From: an uncultured Dehalococcoidia bacterium
GTDB taxonomy: Bacteria; Chloroflexota; Dehalococcoidia; Lucifugimonadales; UBA1123
Length of the DNA: 64,000 nt
Assembly: GCA_958296105.1 (NCBI GenBank)
Contig: OY282441.1
Span: forward strand, 2,873,800 to 2,937,799
Direction: 5' to 3'
The notes beneath the pieces were generated by a model. The model was given only the letters and a program-made list of their open reading frames with translations, ran no database searches and was not told where the DNA came from. The position numbers and the translations under genes were made by a program. Of the stretch, positions 49,800 to 58,761 are shown one piece after another. The stretch's first letter is position 1. The number at the start of each line of letters is the position of its first letter.

Positions 49800-51287
49800 C
49801 TATGTAGTCGGCAGCGGGGCTGTGTCTCCCGTCTGGTGCTGCCAGATGCGGATTCTGGCTGCCATGTCGCGCACTCGGTCGCGCTGAGACGGGTCATCGA
49901 ACAGGTTGTTGGTCTCGTGCGGGTCGTTGTCGAGGTCGTACAGCTCGCACTGGTCGCCGGCGCACAGGTTCAGCTTCCAGCGGTCGGGCGTCACTACCGA
50001 TCTCCACGGCAGCGCCAGCATCCTGTTGATCTCGGCAGATCCGAGGAACCTGTCCGGAATCTCCGCGCTCGTTCCGTTCCACTGGATGAATACGTCGTTG
50101 GCGCTCAGGTCGGACTCGCCGCACATGACAGGCGTCAGACTCTTGCCTTGCAGGTTCGCAGGCGCGCTCTGTCCGGCGAGATCGAGCAGAGTCGGCGCAA
50201 GGTCTATGTGGCCCACGCTGCCGCGCACGCGAGTGGACTCTGTGGACAGCCAGGGGACGCGCATCAGCAGCGGCACTCTGGACGCCTCCTCGAAGAACGA
50301 GCGCTTTTCCAGCATACCGTGATCGCCCATCATATCGCCGTGTTCGCTGGTGAACACCACTACGGTATTGTCTGCCACGCCTGCGCGTTCCAGCGCGGCG
50401 GTGATCTTGCCAACCATGCGGTCCACCAGCGTTATGTTCGCCATGTAGTGCGCGCGCAGGGTTCGCCAGCCCAGCTCGGTGGATACGTCCTCGCGCGGCG
50501 CGGCGTAGCGCGTCATGTATTCGTCCTCGCTCTGCTCCACCCCGTCCAGCATGAACTGGAGGAAGTAGTTTGCCCTGACCCTGTTGACCAGAGAGGCAGA
50601 CTCCGGCTTCTGCAAGAACGCGGGGCCAACGGGCAGCGTGGCGGGGTCGTACATGTCCATGAACGGACCGTGATATGGAGAGTGCGGCTCGAACGTGCTT
50701 ACGTACAGCGCGAACGGCCTGTCGCTGTTGGCTTCTATGAACTCGGCGGCGCGCTCGCCGAGGAAAGACGCCATCTGATGCTCCTCCGGCATGTCGTAGT
50801 GCGCGTCCGAGCTGAACACGCCGACCCCGTTGCGAACGCGGTCAGGCTCGTATCCCTGTTCCACGAGGTAGCGGTTGTAGTCGGATACGAGGTATCGCTG
50901 CTCGCGCTTGGCGAAGCGGTGCGCGTCTTCTGCGGACACCCATACGTCGAAGCCGCGCTGAGCCACGAGATCGCTCCCCAGATGCCACTTGCCCATGTAG
51001 CCTTTGTAGTAGTCGTCCGACAGCATCTCGGATACGACAGGCACGCTCTCGTCCAGATGTATCTGGTTGACGATGGGCCCCGCCGTGTGCGGATACAGCC
51101 CGGTCATTATCGTGGCGCGCGCGGGCGTACACACAGGCTGAGCCACGTAAGCGTTCTCGAACACGAAGCTCTGATCGGCCAGCGCGTTCAGATTGGGAAC
51201 GTTCATCCAGTCCGCGCCGTAGCAGGCGAGAGTATCCTGACGCTGCTGGTCGCTCATTATGAATACGATGTTGGGGTTTTCCGGCAT
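49800..51287 (-). CDS. sulfatase (Cys-type, arylsulfatase family), second of a tandem pair
   Basis: 495 residues from ATG 51287. Metal and catalytic motifs: NIVFIMSDQQRQDTL (metal Asp pair), PVCTPARATIMTG with the C-x-P-x-R site whose Cys becomes formylglycine, YMGKWHLG (Lys and His) and FTSEHGDMMGDHG (metal Asp-His). No signal peptide, so it would act in the cytoplasm, which fits a substrate imported by the adjacent opp system. A formylglycine-generating enzyme is not in the window. Confidence 0.93.
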   Translation of the reverse strand: MPENPNIVFIMSDQQRQDTLACYGADWMNVPNLNALADQSFVFENAYVAQPVCTPARATIMTGLYPHTAGPIVNQIHLDESVPVVSEMLSDDYYKGYMGKWHLGSDLVAQRGFDVWVSAEDAHRFAKREQRYLVSDYNRYLVEQGYEPDRVRNGVGVFSSDAHYDMPEEHQMASFLGERAAEFIEANSDRPFALYVSTFEPHSPYHGPFMDMYDPATLPVGPAFLQKPESASLVNRVRANYFLQFMLDGVEQSEDEYMTRYAAPREDVSTELGWRTLRAHYMANITLVDRMVGKITAALERAGVADNTVVVFTSEHGDMMGDHGMLEKRSFFEEASRVPLLMRVPWLSTESTRVRGSVGHIDLAPTLLDLAGQSAPANLQGKSLTPVMCGESDLSANDVFIQWNGTSAEIPDRFLGSAEINRMLALPWRSVVTPDRWKLNLCAGDQCELYDLDNDPHETNNLFDDPSQRDRVRDMAARIRIWQHQTGDTAPLPTT

Positions 51288-51306
51288 TTCGAGCTTTCTC
51301 CTCTTG

Positions 51307-52794
51307 CTAAACTCCCGGCAGCGGTGCCGTGTCGCCGTTCTTGTGCTGCCATAGGCGGATGCGCGCGGCAAGGTCGCGGACGCGGCGACGCTGCGCCGGG
51401 TCGTCGAACAGGTTGGTCTGCTCGTATGGGTCGTTGGCTAGATCGAACAGCTCGCACTGGTCGGACGCGCACAGAGCCAGCTTCCAGCCGTCTCGTACTA
51501 TCGTCCGCCACGGCTGAGTGTTGCGAAGATCTATCTCCTCGCTCCCCAGGTGGCGGTCGTCTATGTCGCTGACGCCGTTCCACTGCACGAACACTTCGTT
51601 TCCGTCCAGTCCTCGCTCGCCCCGCAAGACGGGCGCGAGAGACTTGCCCTGAAGGTGCGCCGGAACGCCGCCGCCCATCAGATCCAGGATGGTTGGAACC
51701 AGATCTATATGTCCCACTGCGCCGCCAACCATCCGCTGGGACTCGGACAGCCACGGCGCCCGCATCAGAAGCGGAACGCGCGCCGACTCCTCGTACATCG
51801 AGCGCTTCTCCAGCATACCATGATCCCCCGCCATCTCGCCGTGTTCGCTGGTGAATACCACTAGAGTGTTGCCCGCCGCGCCGCATCGCTCCAGCGCGTC
51901 CACTATCCTGCCCACCATGTCATCGACCAGCGTAATGTTGGCGAAGTATCTGGCGCGCAGAGTTCGCCAGCCCGATTCGGATGTGAGGTCGTGTCCGCGC
52001 GCCGCGTTGGTCTGAAGGTATCGGTCTATCTCCGCGTCCGGACTGTCGAGGTACTGCGTGCAGTACTGCGCCCTGACCGTGTTGTGCAGCGAGCCGCCTT
52101 CTGGAACTTGGAGGAACGCGGGCCCCGCCGGAAGCTCTTCTGGATCGTAGAGATCATCGTATGGCCCGTGATATGGCGGGTGCGGCTCGAAGGTGCTGAC
52201 GTACAGCATGAACGGGCTGCCGCTGTTTCGCTCTATGAAGTCCACAGCCCTGCCCGCCAAGAAAGATGCCATCTGATGCTCGGCGGGCAGCTTGGCGCGC
52301 CGCATCGCCGAGAACATCATCGTTCCGTCCTCCATCTCCGCGTCCGGCTCGAATCCGTTTTCCAACAGATGCTGGTGGTAGTCGCTCATCTGCGTGCGGT
52401 ACTCGCGGCGGGTGTACTCTGGACGATGTCCGTCCTCCGTACTGACCCACTCGTCGAAGCCGTGCTGACGTATGACGTCGTCGCCGAGGTGCCACTTGCC
52501 GAACCACGCCGTGCGGTACTCCTCCGGCGCCATCTCCGCAACACTCAGCCTGTCCGGCGGGAGCGTCATCTTGTTCACGATCGGCCCTGCGGCGTGCGGG
52601 TACAGCCCCGTGACTATGGACGCGCGCGCCGGCGTACACACCGGCTGAGCCACGTATGCGCGCTCGAATACGAAGCTCTGGTCTGCCAGAGCGTTGAGGT
52701 TCGGAACCTGAATCCAGTCGTTGCCGTAGCAGCGGAGGGTGTCGTATCGCTGCTGATCGGAGAATATGAATACGATGTTCGGTCGGTCGGACAT
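51307..52794 (-). CDS. sulfatase (Cys-type, arylsulfatase family), first of a tandem pair
   Basis: 495 residues from ATG 52794, with GGAG 7 nt upstream, the same length as its neighbour and alike throughout (NIVFIFSDQQRYDTL, PVCTPARASIVTG, GKWHLGDD, FTSEHGEMAGDHG). The two lie 19 bp apart. Cytoplasmic by lack of signal. Differences cluster in the middle, around residues 120-180, where substrate loops usually lie, so the two may serve different sulfate esters. Confidence 0.93.
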   Translation of the reverse strand: MSDRPNIVFIFSDQQRYDTLRCYGNDWIQVPNLNALADQSFVFERAYVAQPVCTPARASIVTGLYPHAAGPIVNKMTLPPDRLSVAEMAPEEYRTAWFGKWHLGDDVIRQHGFDEWVSTEDGHRPEYTRREYRTQMSDYHQHLLENGFEPDAEMEDGTMMFSAMRRAKLPAEHQMASFLAGRAVDFIERNSGSPFMLYVSTFEPHPPYHGPYDDLYDPEELPAGPAFLQVPEGGSLHNTVRAQYCTQYLDSPDAEIDRYLQTNAARGHDLTSESGWRTLRARYFANITLVDDMVGRIVDALERCGAAGNTLVVFTSEHGEMAGDHGMLEKRSMYEESARVPLLMRAPWLSESQRMVGGAVGHIDLVPTILDLMGGGVPAHLQGKSLAPVLRGERGLDGNEVFVQWNGVSDIDDRHLGSEEIDLRNTQPWRTIVRDGWKLALCASDQCELFDLANDPYEQTNLFDDPAQRRRVRDLAARIRLWQHKNGDTAPLPGV

Positions 52795-52862
52795 CTGATC
52801 TCTCCCTGAGTTCGCGTAAGTATGCGGAATGTCACGGGGTTGGAGCCGCGCCCGCTCTCGCC

Positions 52863-53882
52863 CTAGCCCCCGTAGCCTTGCGCGCGGATGCAGCCTGCCC
52901 AGTGTCCGGGCGAGACTTCCCTAAGCTCCGGAACGTCTCGAGAGCAGTCGGGGATTGCGATTGGACAGCGCGGATGGAAGGAGCAGCCCGCGGGCGGGTC
53001 GAGCGGGCTGGGGACTTCCCCCGTCAGCGGGATCCTCTCCCTGCCCGCCTCCAGATCCGGGTCCGGGATCGGTATGGCGGACAGCAGCGCGCGAGTATAC
53101 GGATGGCGCGGGTCTTCGTACAGCTCGTCCTGTCCCGCTATCTCCACGATTCGCCCGAGGTACATTACGGCGATCCTGTCGCTGACGTGCCTGACGACCG
53201 AAAGATCGTGAGACACGAACAGATACGCGAAGCCGAAGGTCTGCTGAAGCTCTTGGAGCAGGTTGATGATCTGGCCCTGAATGGAGACGTCCAGCGCGGA
53301 AACGGGTTCGTCGCACACGATGAACTCTGGGCCGACAGCCAGCGCCCTTGCGATTCCGATGCGCTGCCGCTGTCCGCCGCTGAACTCGTGCGGAAAGCGT
53401 CCGGCCATGTTGGGGTTGAGGCCGACCGTCTGGAGCAGACGCGCCACCTCGTCCCGATACTCGGCGCGGCTGCCCGCCAGCCCATGCACCTTGAGCGGCT
53501 CGCCGATGCAGTCGCCCGCCGTCTGGCGAGGATCCAGCGAGGTGTAGGGGTCTTGGAAGATTATCTGCGCGCGCCTTCGCAGGCTGCGCAGCTCGCCGCG
53601 GCTCATCTCGTTCAGGCTCTGGCCGCCGAAGTATATCTCGCCGGATTCGGCCTTTTCGAGATGGAGAATCGCGCGGCCGAGCGTCGTCTTGCCGCACCCG
53701 CTCTCCCCCACCAGCCCGAGCGTCTCGCCGCGCGCCACCGAGAAGCTGACGTCGTCCACAGCCTTTATCTCACCCACTCGGCGCGGTATGAAGGATCCAG
53801 ACCTTACGGGAAAGCTCACTTTGAGGTTGCGCACCTCCACCAGAGGGGCGTCCACCGTCGGCCGCGCGGTCATGTCCGTCAT
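52863..53882 (-). CDS. oppF: oligopeptide-type ABC transporter ATP-binding protein OppF
   Basis: 339 residues from ATG 53882, overlapping the oppD stop as ATGA. Walker [10 protein letters not shown], signature [15 protein letters not shown], Walker [13 protein letters not shown] and the C-terminal [15 protein letters not shown]. Last ATPase of a complete oppABCDF order; the sulfatase genes follow 68 bp later on the same strand. Confidence 0.94.
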   Translation of the reverse strand: MTDMTARPTVDAPLVEVRNLKVSFPVRSGSFIPRRVGEIKAVDDVSFSVARGETLGLVGESGCGKTTLGRAILHLEKAESGEIYFGGQSLNEMSRGELRSLRRRAQIIFQDPYTSLDPRQTAGDCIGEPLKVHGLAGSRAEYRDEVARLLQTVGLNPNMAGRFPHEFSGGQRQRIGIARALAVGPEFIVCDEPVSALDVSIQGQIINLLQELQQTFGFAYLFVSHDLSVVRHVSDRIAVMYLGRIVEIAGQDELYEDPRHPYTRALLSAIPIPDPDLEAGRERIPLTGEVPSPLDPPAGCSFHPRCPIAIPDCSRDVPELREVSPGHWAGCIRAQGYGG

Positions 53883-54889
53883 GCGCGCGCCCCCTCGTCG
53901 AGGTCGGCGGCGACCCAGCACGCCGAGCGGTGAGTTTCGCTGATGGCGGTCTCGTCCGGGAAGCCGTCCGCGCATCGCTCCATCGCGTAGCCGCATCTGG
54001 GCATGAACGGGCATCCGTCCGGCAGGTCTATCAGGTCCGGCGGCTGCCCCTCGATGGTCTCCAGCATCTGCCCGCGCGCCTGATCTACGCGCGGTATCGA
54101 GCGCAGCAGCCCTCTGGTGTACGGGTGTCTTGGGTCGCGGAATATCTCCCGCGTAGCTCCGCGCTCTATGATGCGCCCCGCGTACATTATGTTGATCCGG
54201 TCCGCGTAGCGCGCCACCACGCCGAGGTTGTGGGTTATCAGGATGAGCGTAACACCCAGCTGGCTTGCGAGTCCCTTCAGAAGGTCCAAGATCTGAGACT
54301 GTATGGTCACGTCCAGCGCGGTGGTCGCCTCGTCCGCGATTATCAGCTTGGGCGCGCAGCTCATCGCTATGGCGATCATCACGCGCTGGCGCATTCCGCC
54401 GCTGAACTCGTGCGGATACTGGCTCAGCCTGCGCTCCGGCTCTGGTATGCCCACCTGTTCGAGCAGCTCGGTAGCGCGCTCTCGCGCCTGTCTCCGCGTC
54501 AGCCCCTGGTGCCACGTGACCGATTCCGAAAGCTGATCTTCGATGGTCAGCACCGGGTTCAGCGAAGACATAGGCTCTTGGAAGATCATGGCGATCTCCC
54601 TGCCCCGCGTGTTCCTGAGCGCGACGTCGTCCATCAGCAGCAGGTCTTCGCCTCGGAACATCACCTCGCCGGAGACGATCTTGCCCGGCGGATCCGAGAT
54701 CAGGCGCATGATCGAAAGCGAAGTGACCGACTTTCCGCAGCCGCTCTCGCCCACCAGCGCCACGGTCTCCCCCTCCATGGCGTCGAACGACACCCCGTTG
54801 ACCGCCTGCACCACGCCCTCATGCGTATAGAAGTACGTGCGAAGGTCTCGGACTTCTATCAGGGGCGCGCTGGCGGCTTCGGCTGTCAC
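53879..54889 (-). CDS. oppD: oligopeptide-type ABC transporter ATP-binding protein OppD
   Basis: 336 residues from GTG 54889 (GTGA overlap with oppC). Walker A GESGCGKSV, signature [13 protein letters not shown], Walker B LIIADEATTALD (Ala where most have Pro), and the tail GCPFMPRCGYAMERC. Paralogous to the orphan OppD at 25893-26918. Confidence 0.94.
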   Translation of the reverse strand: MTAEAASAPLIEVRDLRTYFYTHEGVVQAVNGVSFDAMEGETVALVGESGCGKSVTSLSIMRLISDPPGKIVSGEVMFRGEDLLLMDDVALRNTRGREIAMIFQEPMSSLNPVLTIEDQLSESVTWHQGLTRRQARERATELLEQVGIPEPERRLSQYPHEFSGGMRQRVMIAIAMSCAPKLIIADEATTALDVTIQSQILDLLKGLASQLGVTLILITHNLGVVARYADRINIMYAGRIIERGATREIFRDPRHPYTRGLLRSIPRVDQARGQMLETIEGQPPDLIDLPDGCPFMPRCGYAMERCADGFPDETAISETHRSACWVAADLDEGARA

Positions 54890-55803
54890 TGTCTCCCCCG
54901 CAGGCGAGGGTCTATCATGTCTCGGACGGCGTCTCCCACCAGATTCATAGCCAAGACCGTCACCGAGATCATCACGCCCGGCACGACCGCGAGGTGTGGC
55001 CCCAGATCGAACCTGTTCTGCGCGCCGCTGAGCATGTTGCCCCAAGACGGCGTCGGCGGCGTGATGCCGATTCCGAGGAAGCTGAGCTGCGCCTCCGCTA
55101 CTATCGCCCCCGCGATGCCCACCGCCACCAGCACTATCGACACGGGCAGCGTGTTCGGCACCAGATGGAGCATCACGATCCTGAGCGGCGACGAGCCGAT
55201 GGAGCGCTGCGCCTCGATGAACAGCGACTGCCTGAGCGAAAGCACGTGCGAGCGGATTATCCTGATGGAGCCGATGGCGCTGAACAGCGCGAGCGCGAAT
55301 ATGACCACCGTCATGGTGAACCCGAACGCCACCGCTATGGTGATGACGATGACCAGCCCGGGCAAGACCAGCAGCGTATCCACGAAGCGCTGGAGTATCA
55401 GATCGACCAGCCCGCCGAAGTACGCGCTCGATATGCCGATGAGCGTGCCGACCGCCACTCCCAGTAGCGGCGCGAGGAAGCCCACCATCAGCGAAACGCG
55501 CCCGCCGTAGAGTATGCGGCTGAACTCGTCCCTTCCCAGCTGATCCGACCCGAAGAGCAGCGGCCCGCCGTCCGTAGCCGTTTCCAGCATCCCCAGATAG
55601 CGAGTCGCAACGAAGCTGGTGGGGTCGTGTGGGGCGACCAGCGGCGCGCCCAGCGCGAGGACGACCAGGACGACCATGAACGCCGCCCCCAGCGCGCCCG
55701 CAGGGTTGAGCCGAGCGAACGTCCCGATCTTGCCCGCGGCCACGGACAGCCCGCGCCCCCACGACTGCCCGGACAGTGAGCGCGTCTCTACCGGACTACT
55801 CAT
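54886..55803 (-). CDS. oppC: ABC transporter permease OppC
   Basis: 305 residues with six hydrophobic segments. The N-terminal OppC feature HPLG-type sequence appears as LLFGSDQLGRDEFSRILYGGRVSL, and the EAA loop reads EAQRSIGSSPLRIVMLHLVPN. Overlaps oppB by 8 bp. Forms the membrane channel with OppB. Confidence 0.94.
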   Translation of the reverse strand: MSSPVETRSLSGQSWGRGLSVAAGKIGTFARLNPAGALGAAFMVVLVVLALGAPLVAPHDPTSFVATRYLGMLETATDGGPLLFGSDQLGRDEFSRILYGGRVSLMVGFLAPLLGVAVGTLIGISSAYFGGLVDLILQRFVDTLLVLPGLVIVITIAVAFGFTMTVVIFALALFSAIGSIRIIRSHVLSLRQSLFIEAQRSIGSSPLRIVMLHLVPNTLPVSIVLVAVGIAGAIVAEAQLSFLGIGITPPTPSWGNMLSGAQNRFDLGPHLAVVPGVMISVTVLAMNLVGDAVRDMIDPRLRGRQ

Positions 55804-56749
55804 ACGTCACCCTCGGGTCCAGAACCTTGTACGACAGATCTATCAGCAGTATCCACACCATCATGAACACGCCTATCAGCAGCACCATTCCCAGCACCAT
55901 CGATGCGTCTCTGCCGCGCACCGATTCGATGAGATGCAGCCCGATGCCCGGCAGGTTGAACACCGTTTCGAGAACCACAGCGCCATCTATGAGCGAGGCG
56001 AACAGCATACCGAGCATCGTCACCACAGGCAGCAGCGCGTTTCTCAGCGCGTGCTTGATGATCACCACTCGCGGGAGCAGCCCCTTCGACCACGCCGTGC
56101 GCACGTAGTCTTCGTTCAGCACCTCCAGCATCATCGAGCGTATCATCCTGCTGATCACGGCGGCGGATCGGAAGCCGAGTATGAGCGCCGGGAACATGAA
56201 CCGCTGAAGCGCGGACCAGGGGTTGTCCAAGATGCCCGAGTGCTGAGCGGGCGGCGCCCAGCCCACTATGCGCGAGAGGACGAGCAGAATCAGGATTCCA
56301 AGCCAGAACGCCGGCACCGCCATCCCCACCGCGCTGAGCGCGCGCACCCCCTGATCGAACAGGCTCCCCCTGAAGAGCGCCGACAGCACCCCCGCCGGTA
56401 TGGACAGGACGATGGCGACCAGTACCCCGAGCAGGGCGAGAGTGACCGTCACGTCTATCTTGGGCCTGATCGCGTCCCATACAGACTGGTTGAAGTAGGC
56501 GGAGTAGCCGAGATCGCCGCGAATCATCTTGCCCAGCCAGCGGAAATACTGGATGTACAGCGGATCCGCCAAGCCAAGCTCCTTGCGCAGCTTCTCTATG
56601 GCTTCAGGCGATGCCGCCGACTCTTCCCCCGCCAGCATGGTGGAGGCGACGTCGCCGGGAATCGCCTGAAGCATGAAGAACAGGAGCGTTCCGAGCAAGA
56701 GCAGCGTCGGCAAGATCAGGAGCAGCCGTCGGACGATGTATCCCTTCAA
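55796..56749 (-). CDS. oppB: ABC transporter permease OppB
   Basis: 317 residues from TTG 56749. OppB/DppB hallmarks: YIVRRLLLILPTLLLLG at the start, PGDVASTML, FWLGILILLVLS and the EAA loop YVRTAWSKGLLPRVVIIKHALRNALLP (in parts). Six helices. The first gene after oppA, with a small tandem repeat between them. Confidence 0.94.
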   Translation of the reverse strand: MKGYIVRRLLLILPTLLLLGTLLFFMLQAIPGDVASTMLAGEESAASPEAIEKLRKELGLADPLYIQYFRWLGKMIRGDLGYSAYFNQSVWDAIRPKIDVTVTLALLGVLVAIVLSIPAGVLSALFRGSLFDQGVRALSAVGMAVPAFWLGILILLVLSRIVGWAPPAQHSGILDNPWSALQRFMFPALILGFRSAAVISRMIRSMMLEVLNEDYVRTAWSKGLLPRVVIIKHALRNALLPVVTMLGMLFASLIDGAVVLETVFNLPGIGLHLIESVRGRDASMVLGMVLLIGVFMMVWILLIDLSYKVLDPRVTYE

Positions 56750-56759
56750 GTCTGCACCC

Positions 56760-56787
56760 CTGATCTAGCCTGACTGATCTAGCCTGA
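56760..56787. repeat. 14-bp perfect tandem repeat between oppA and oppB
   Basis: CTGATCTAGCCTGA at 56760-56773 and 56774-56787, in the 75-bp gap between the oppA stop and the oppB start. Confidence 0.88.
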
Positions 56788-56824
56788 CGCCGCATCCGTC
56801 CCCTCTCGCCTCTCGGAGGCGAGC

Positions 56825-58594
56825 CTATCTGCCCGGCGCGCCCGCGTCCAGCCATGCGTCCACGAACCTGGACTGAATGAACTTGGATGTGGCGATCGGG
56901 TCCACGTTCTTGACGTAGTTCCACCTGATCTGAAACTCGTCCGGACGGCGAATCGGAACCTTCGGGTTCCACTCTTCGCGCATTATGGTATCCATCTGCT
57001 TGGTGATGGCTTTCTCTTCTGCGGAGCCGAGACCAACGCGGTCGAGGTCCGCGAGCAGGTCGAGCCACTTCTGCGGCGGCTCCGCTTGGCACATGTCGAA
57101 GCCGGCGCCGGGCCTGAATACTTGGTTGATGATCTCGACCGGGCTTTTGCTCGCCACTGCCTGCCCGAACCAGAACAGCTCGTAGTCGCAGGCGTAGGCT
57201 TGCTCTCTGGCGGATGTCAGCTCGGTGACGACTATCTCGATCTCCACGCCGAGCGGCTCCATCTGCTGCTGAATGATCAGCACGATCTCCGGCTCGGCCT
57301 CCTCCGTGAGGAACTCTATCTTGTTGATGCCCTTCTCCTCGAAGACCTGCTTGGCCATCTCCTGCTGCTGAGCCTTCTGGTCCCAGTCTAGGCAGGGGTA
57401 GTCGAATATGTCTTCGTAGTTGGGGTCTGCCGTGCCGAAGAAGCTGATCTGGCGCATGTTGGGCGGCTCCACGTCCGGCACGCTCGTAAGCTCCACTATC
57501 TGCCTCGTGTCTATGGCGCAGCGGAACGCCTTCCTGACTTCGGGATCGTCCAGCGGCGGCGCGGATCCGTTCAGAGCGATTCCCTGAAATCCCGGGCTGT
57601 CCCAGCGGATTACAGATACCTCGTTCGGAAAGTCCGCCTGTATCGGATAGGCTTTGGAGGGAGTGAACGTGATGTACTGATCTATCTGCTTGGTGGTGAA
57701 CGCGGCGGCGGCAAGCTCGTTGTTGGCGAAGGCGATGCCCGTTATCTTGTCGAGCAGCGGGTAGGGGCTGCCGTCAGGCGCGTCCACGAAGTAGTCGGGG
57801 TTGGCGCTCGTGATGACGCTGTTGCCCACCTCGTGGCTCTCCATCTCGAACGCGCCCGTGCCGATCACGTGCTCGGCGTCCGTCAGCCTGCCGCCGTTGG
57901 CTGAAAGTACGTGTTCCGGCAGCATGATGTGCCACGAGTCCGCGAGCGCGGCGAGAATCCGGCTGGTGGGGTTGGTCATGGATATGGTCATGGTCAGATC
58001 GTCGATCTTCTCCATGTCGTCCACCAGCAGAAAGCCTGCCACGCGCGGCTGGGGCGTGCCTTCCGGCGGGTTTATCCATCTGTTTATCGTGTACACCACG
58101 TCGTCCACCGTGAACGGCTCGCCGTCGTGCCACGTCACCCCCTCGTTGAAGTCGAGCGTCACCTGTGAGAAGTCTTCGTTGAACTCCCACGAGTGGGCGA
58201 GGTCGGGCGTCACCGTCAGCCCGTCTCTCGGCGAAAACTGGAGAACGCCGGAGTACATGCGGTTGAGGCCCTGCGTGGATGACCAGTGCGAGCGCGTGGT
58301 CATGTCCCAGCGGTCGAACCACACCCCGGTGGCGATCCGCATGTTCCCGCCGCGAGTCCCGTCGGTAAACTCGTTGTCCACCTTCGCCTCGGTGGGCTTG
58401 GGCTGCGCGGCGACCATCACTGTGGGCTGAGGCGCCGCCGGGGCAGACGCCGCCACTGTCGGAGCGACGACGGGCGCCGCCGGGGCGGCCTCCGGCTCCT
58501 CCGCGGAGCTGCACGCGAGCGTAGCCGCAATAGCGATTGCCAGCGCCGCGATGGGAAACAGAGTCGCAAATCGGAAATTCAGGAGAGCAGCCAT
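56825..58594 (-). CDS. oppA: ABC transporter substrate-binding lipoprotein OppA (SBP family 5)
   Basis: 589 residues from ATG 58594, with GAGGA 5 nt upstream. Lipoprotein signal (LAIAIAATLAC, Cys28) and an Ala/Pro linker, then a family-5 domain with DLAHSWEFNEDFSQVTLDFNEGVTWHDGEPF (in parts) and FTVDDVVYTINRW. It heads a complete oppABCDF-sulfatase operon. The sulfatases suggest that a sulfated compound, such as a glycan fragment or peptide, is the ligand; this is inference. Confidence 0.93.
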   Translation of the reverse strand: MAALLNFRFATLFPIAALAIAIAATLACSSAEEPEAAPAAPVVAPTVAASAPAAPQPTVMVAAQPKPTEAKVDNEFTDGTRGGNMRIATGVWFDRWDMTTRSHWSSTQGLNRMYSGVLQFSPRDGLTVTPDLAHSWEFNEDFSQVTLDFNEGVTWHDGEPFTVDDVVYTINRWINPPEGTPQPRVAGFLLVDDMEKIDDLTMTISMTNPTSRILAALADSWHIMLPEHVLSANGGRLTDAEHVIGTGAFEMESHEVGNSVITSANPDYFVDAPDGSPYPLLDKITGIAFANNELAAAAFTTKQIDQYITFTPSKAYPIQADFPNEVSVIRWDSPGFQGIALNGSAPPLDDPEVRKAFRCAIDTRQIVELTSVPDVEPPNMRQISFFGTADPNYEDIFDYPCLDWDQKAQQQEMAKQVFEEKGINKIEFLTEEAEPEIVLIIQQQMEPLGVEIEIVVTELTSAREQAYACDYELFWFGQAVASKSPVEIINQVFRPGAGFDMCQAEPPQKWLDLLADLDRVGLGSAEEKAITKQMDTIMREEWNPKVPIRRPDEFQIRWNYVKNVDPIATSKFIQSRFVDAWLDAGAPGR

Positions 58595-58650
58595 CACTTT
58601 CCTCGACTTTCGGCTGTTGCACGCGCCCAGTAGCGCAAAAGATGCCAAAT

Positions 58651-58686
58651 CTCGCCCAAATATACCCTAATGGGCGCAAAAGTCAA
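58651..58686 (-). promoter_or_regulatory. promoter of the oppA operon, with shared 14-bp element
   Basis: On the minus strand TTGACT (58681-58686), a 16-bp spacer and TATATT (58659-58664). The -10 region reads TATATTTGGGCGAG (58651-58664), exactly as in front of the orphan oppDF pair. Confidence 0.7.
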
Positions 58687-58761
58687 GACTGCCGCAGGTT
58701 CACGGGCGGCATGTATCCCGACGAGCCAGATATGCTCTCCATGCGATGCCATGCCATGCCC

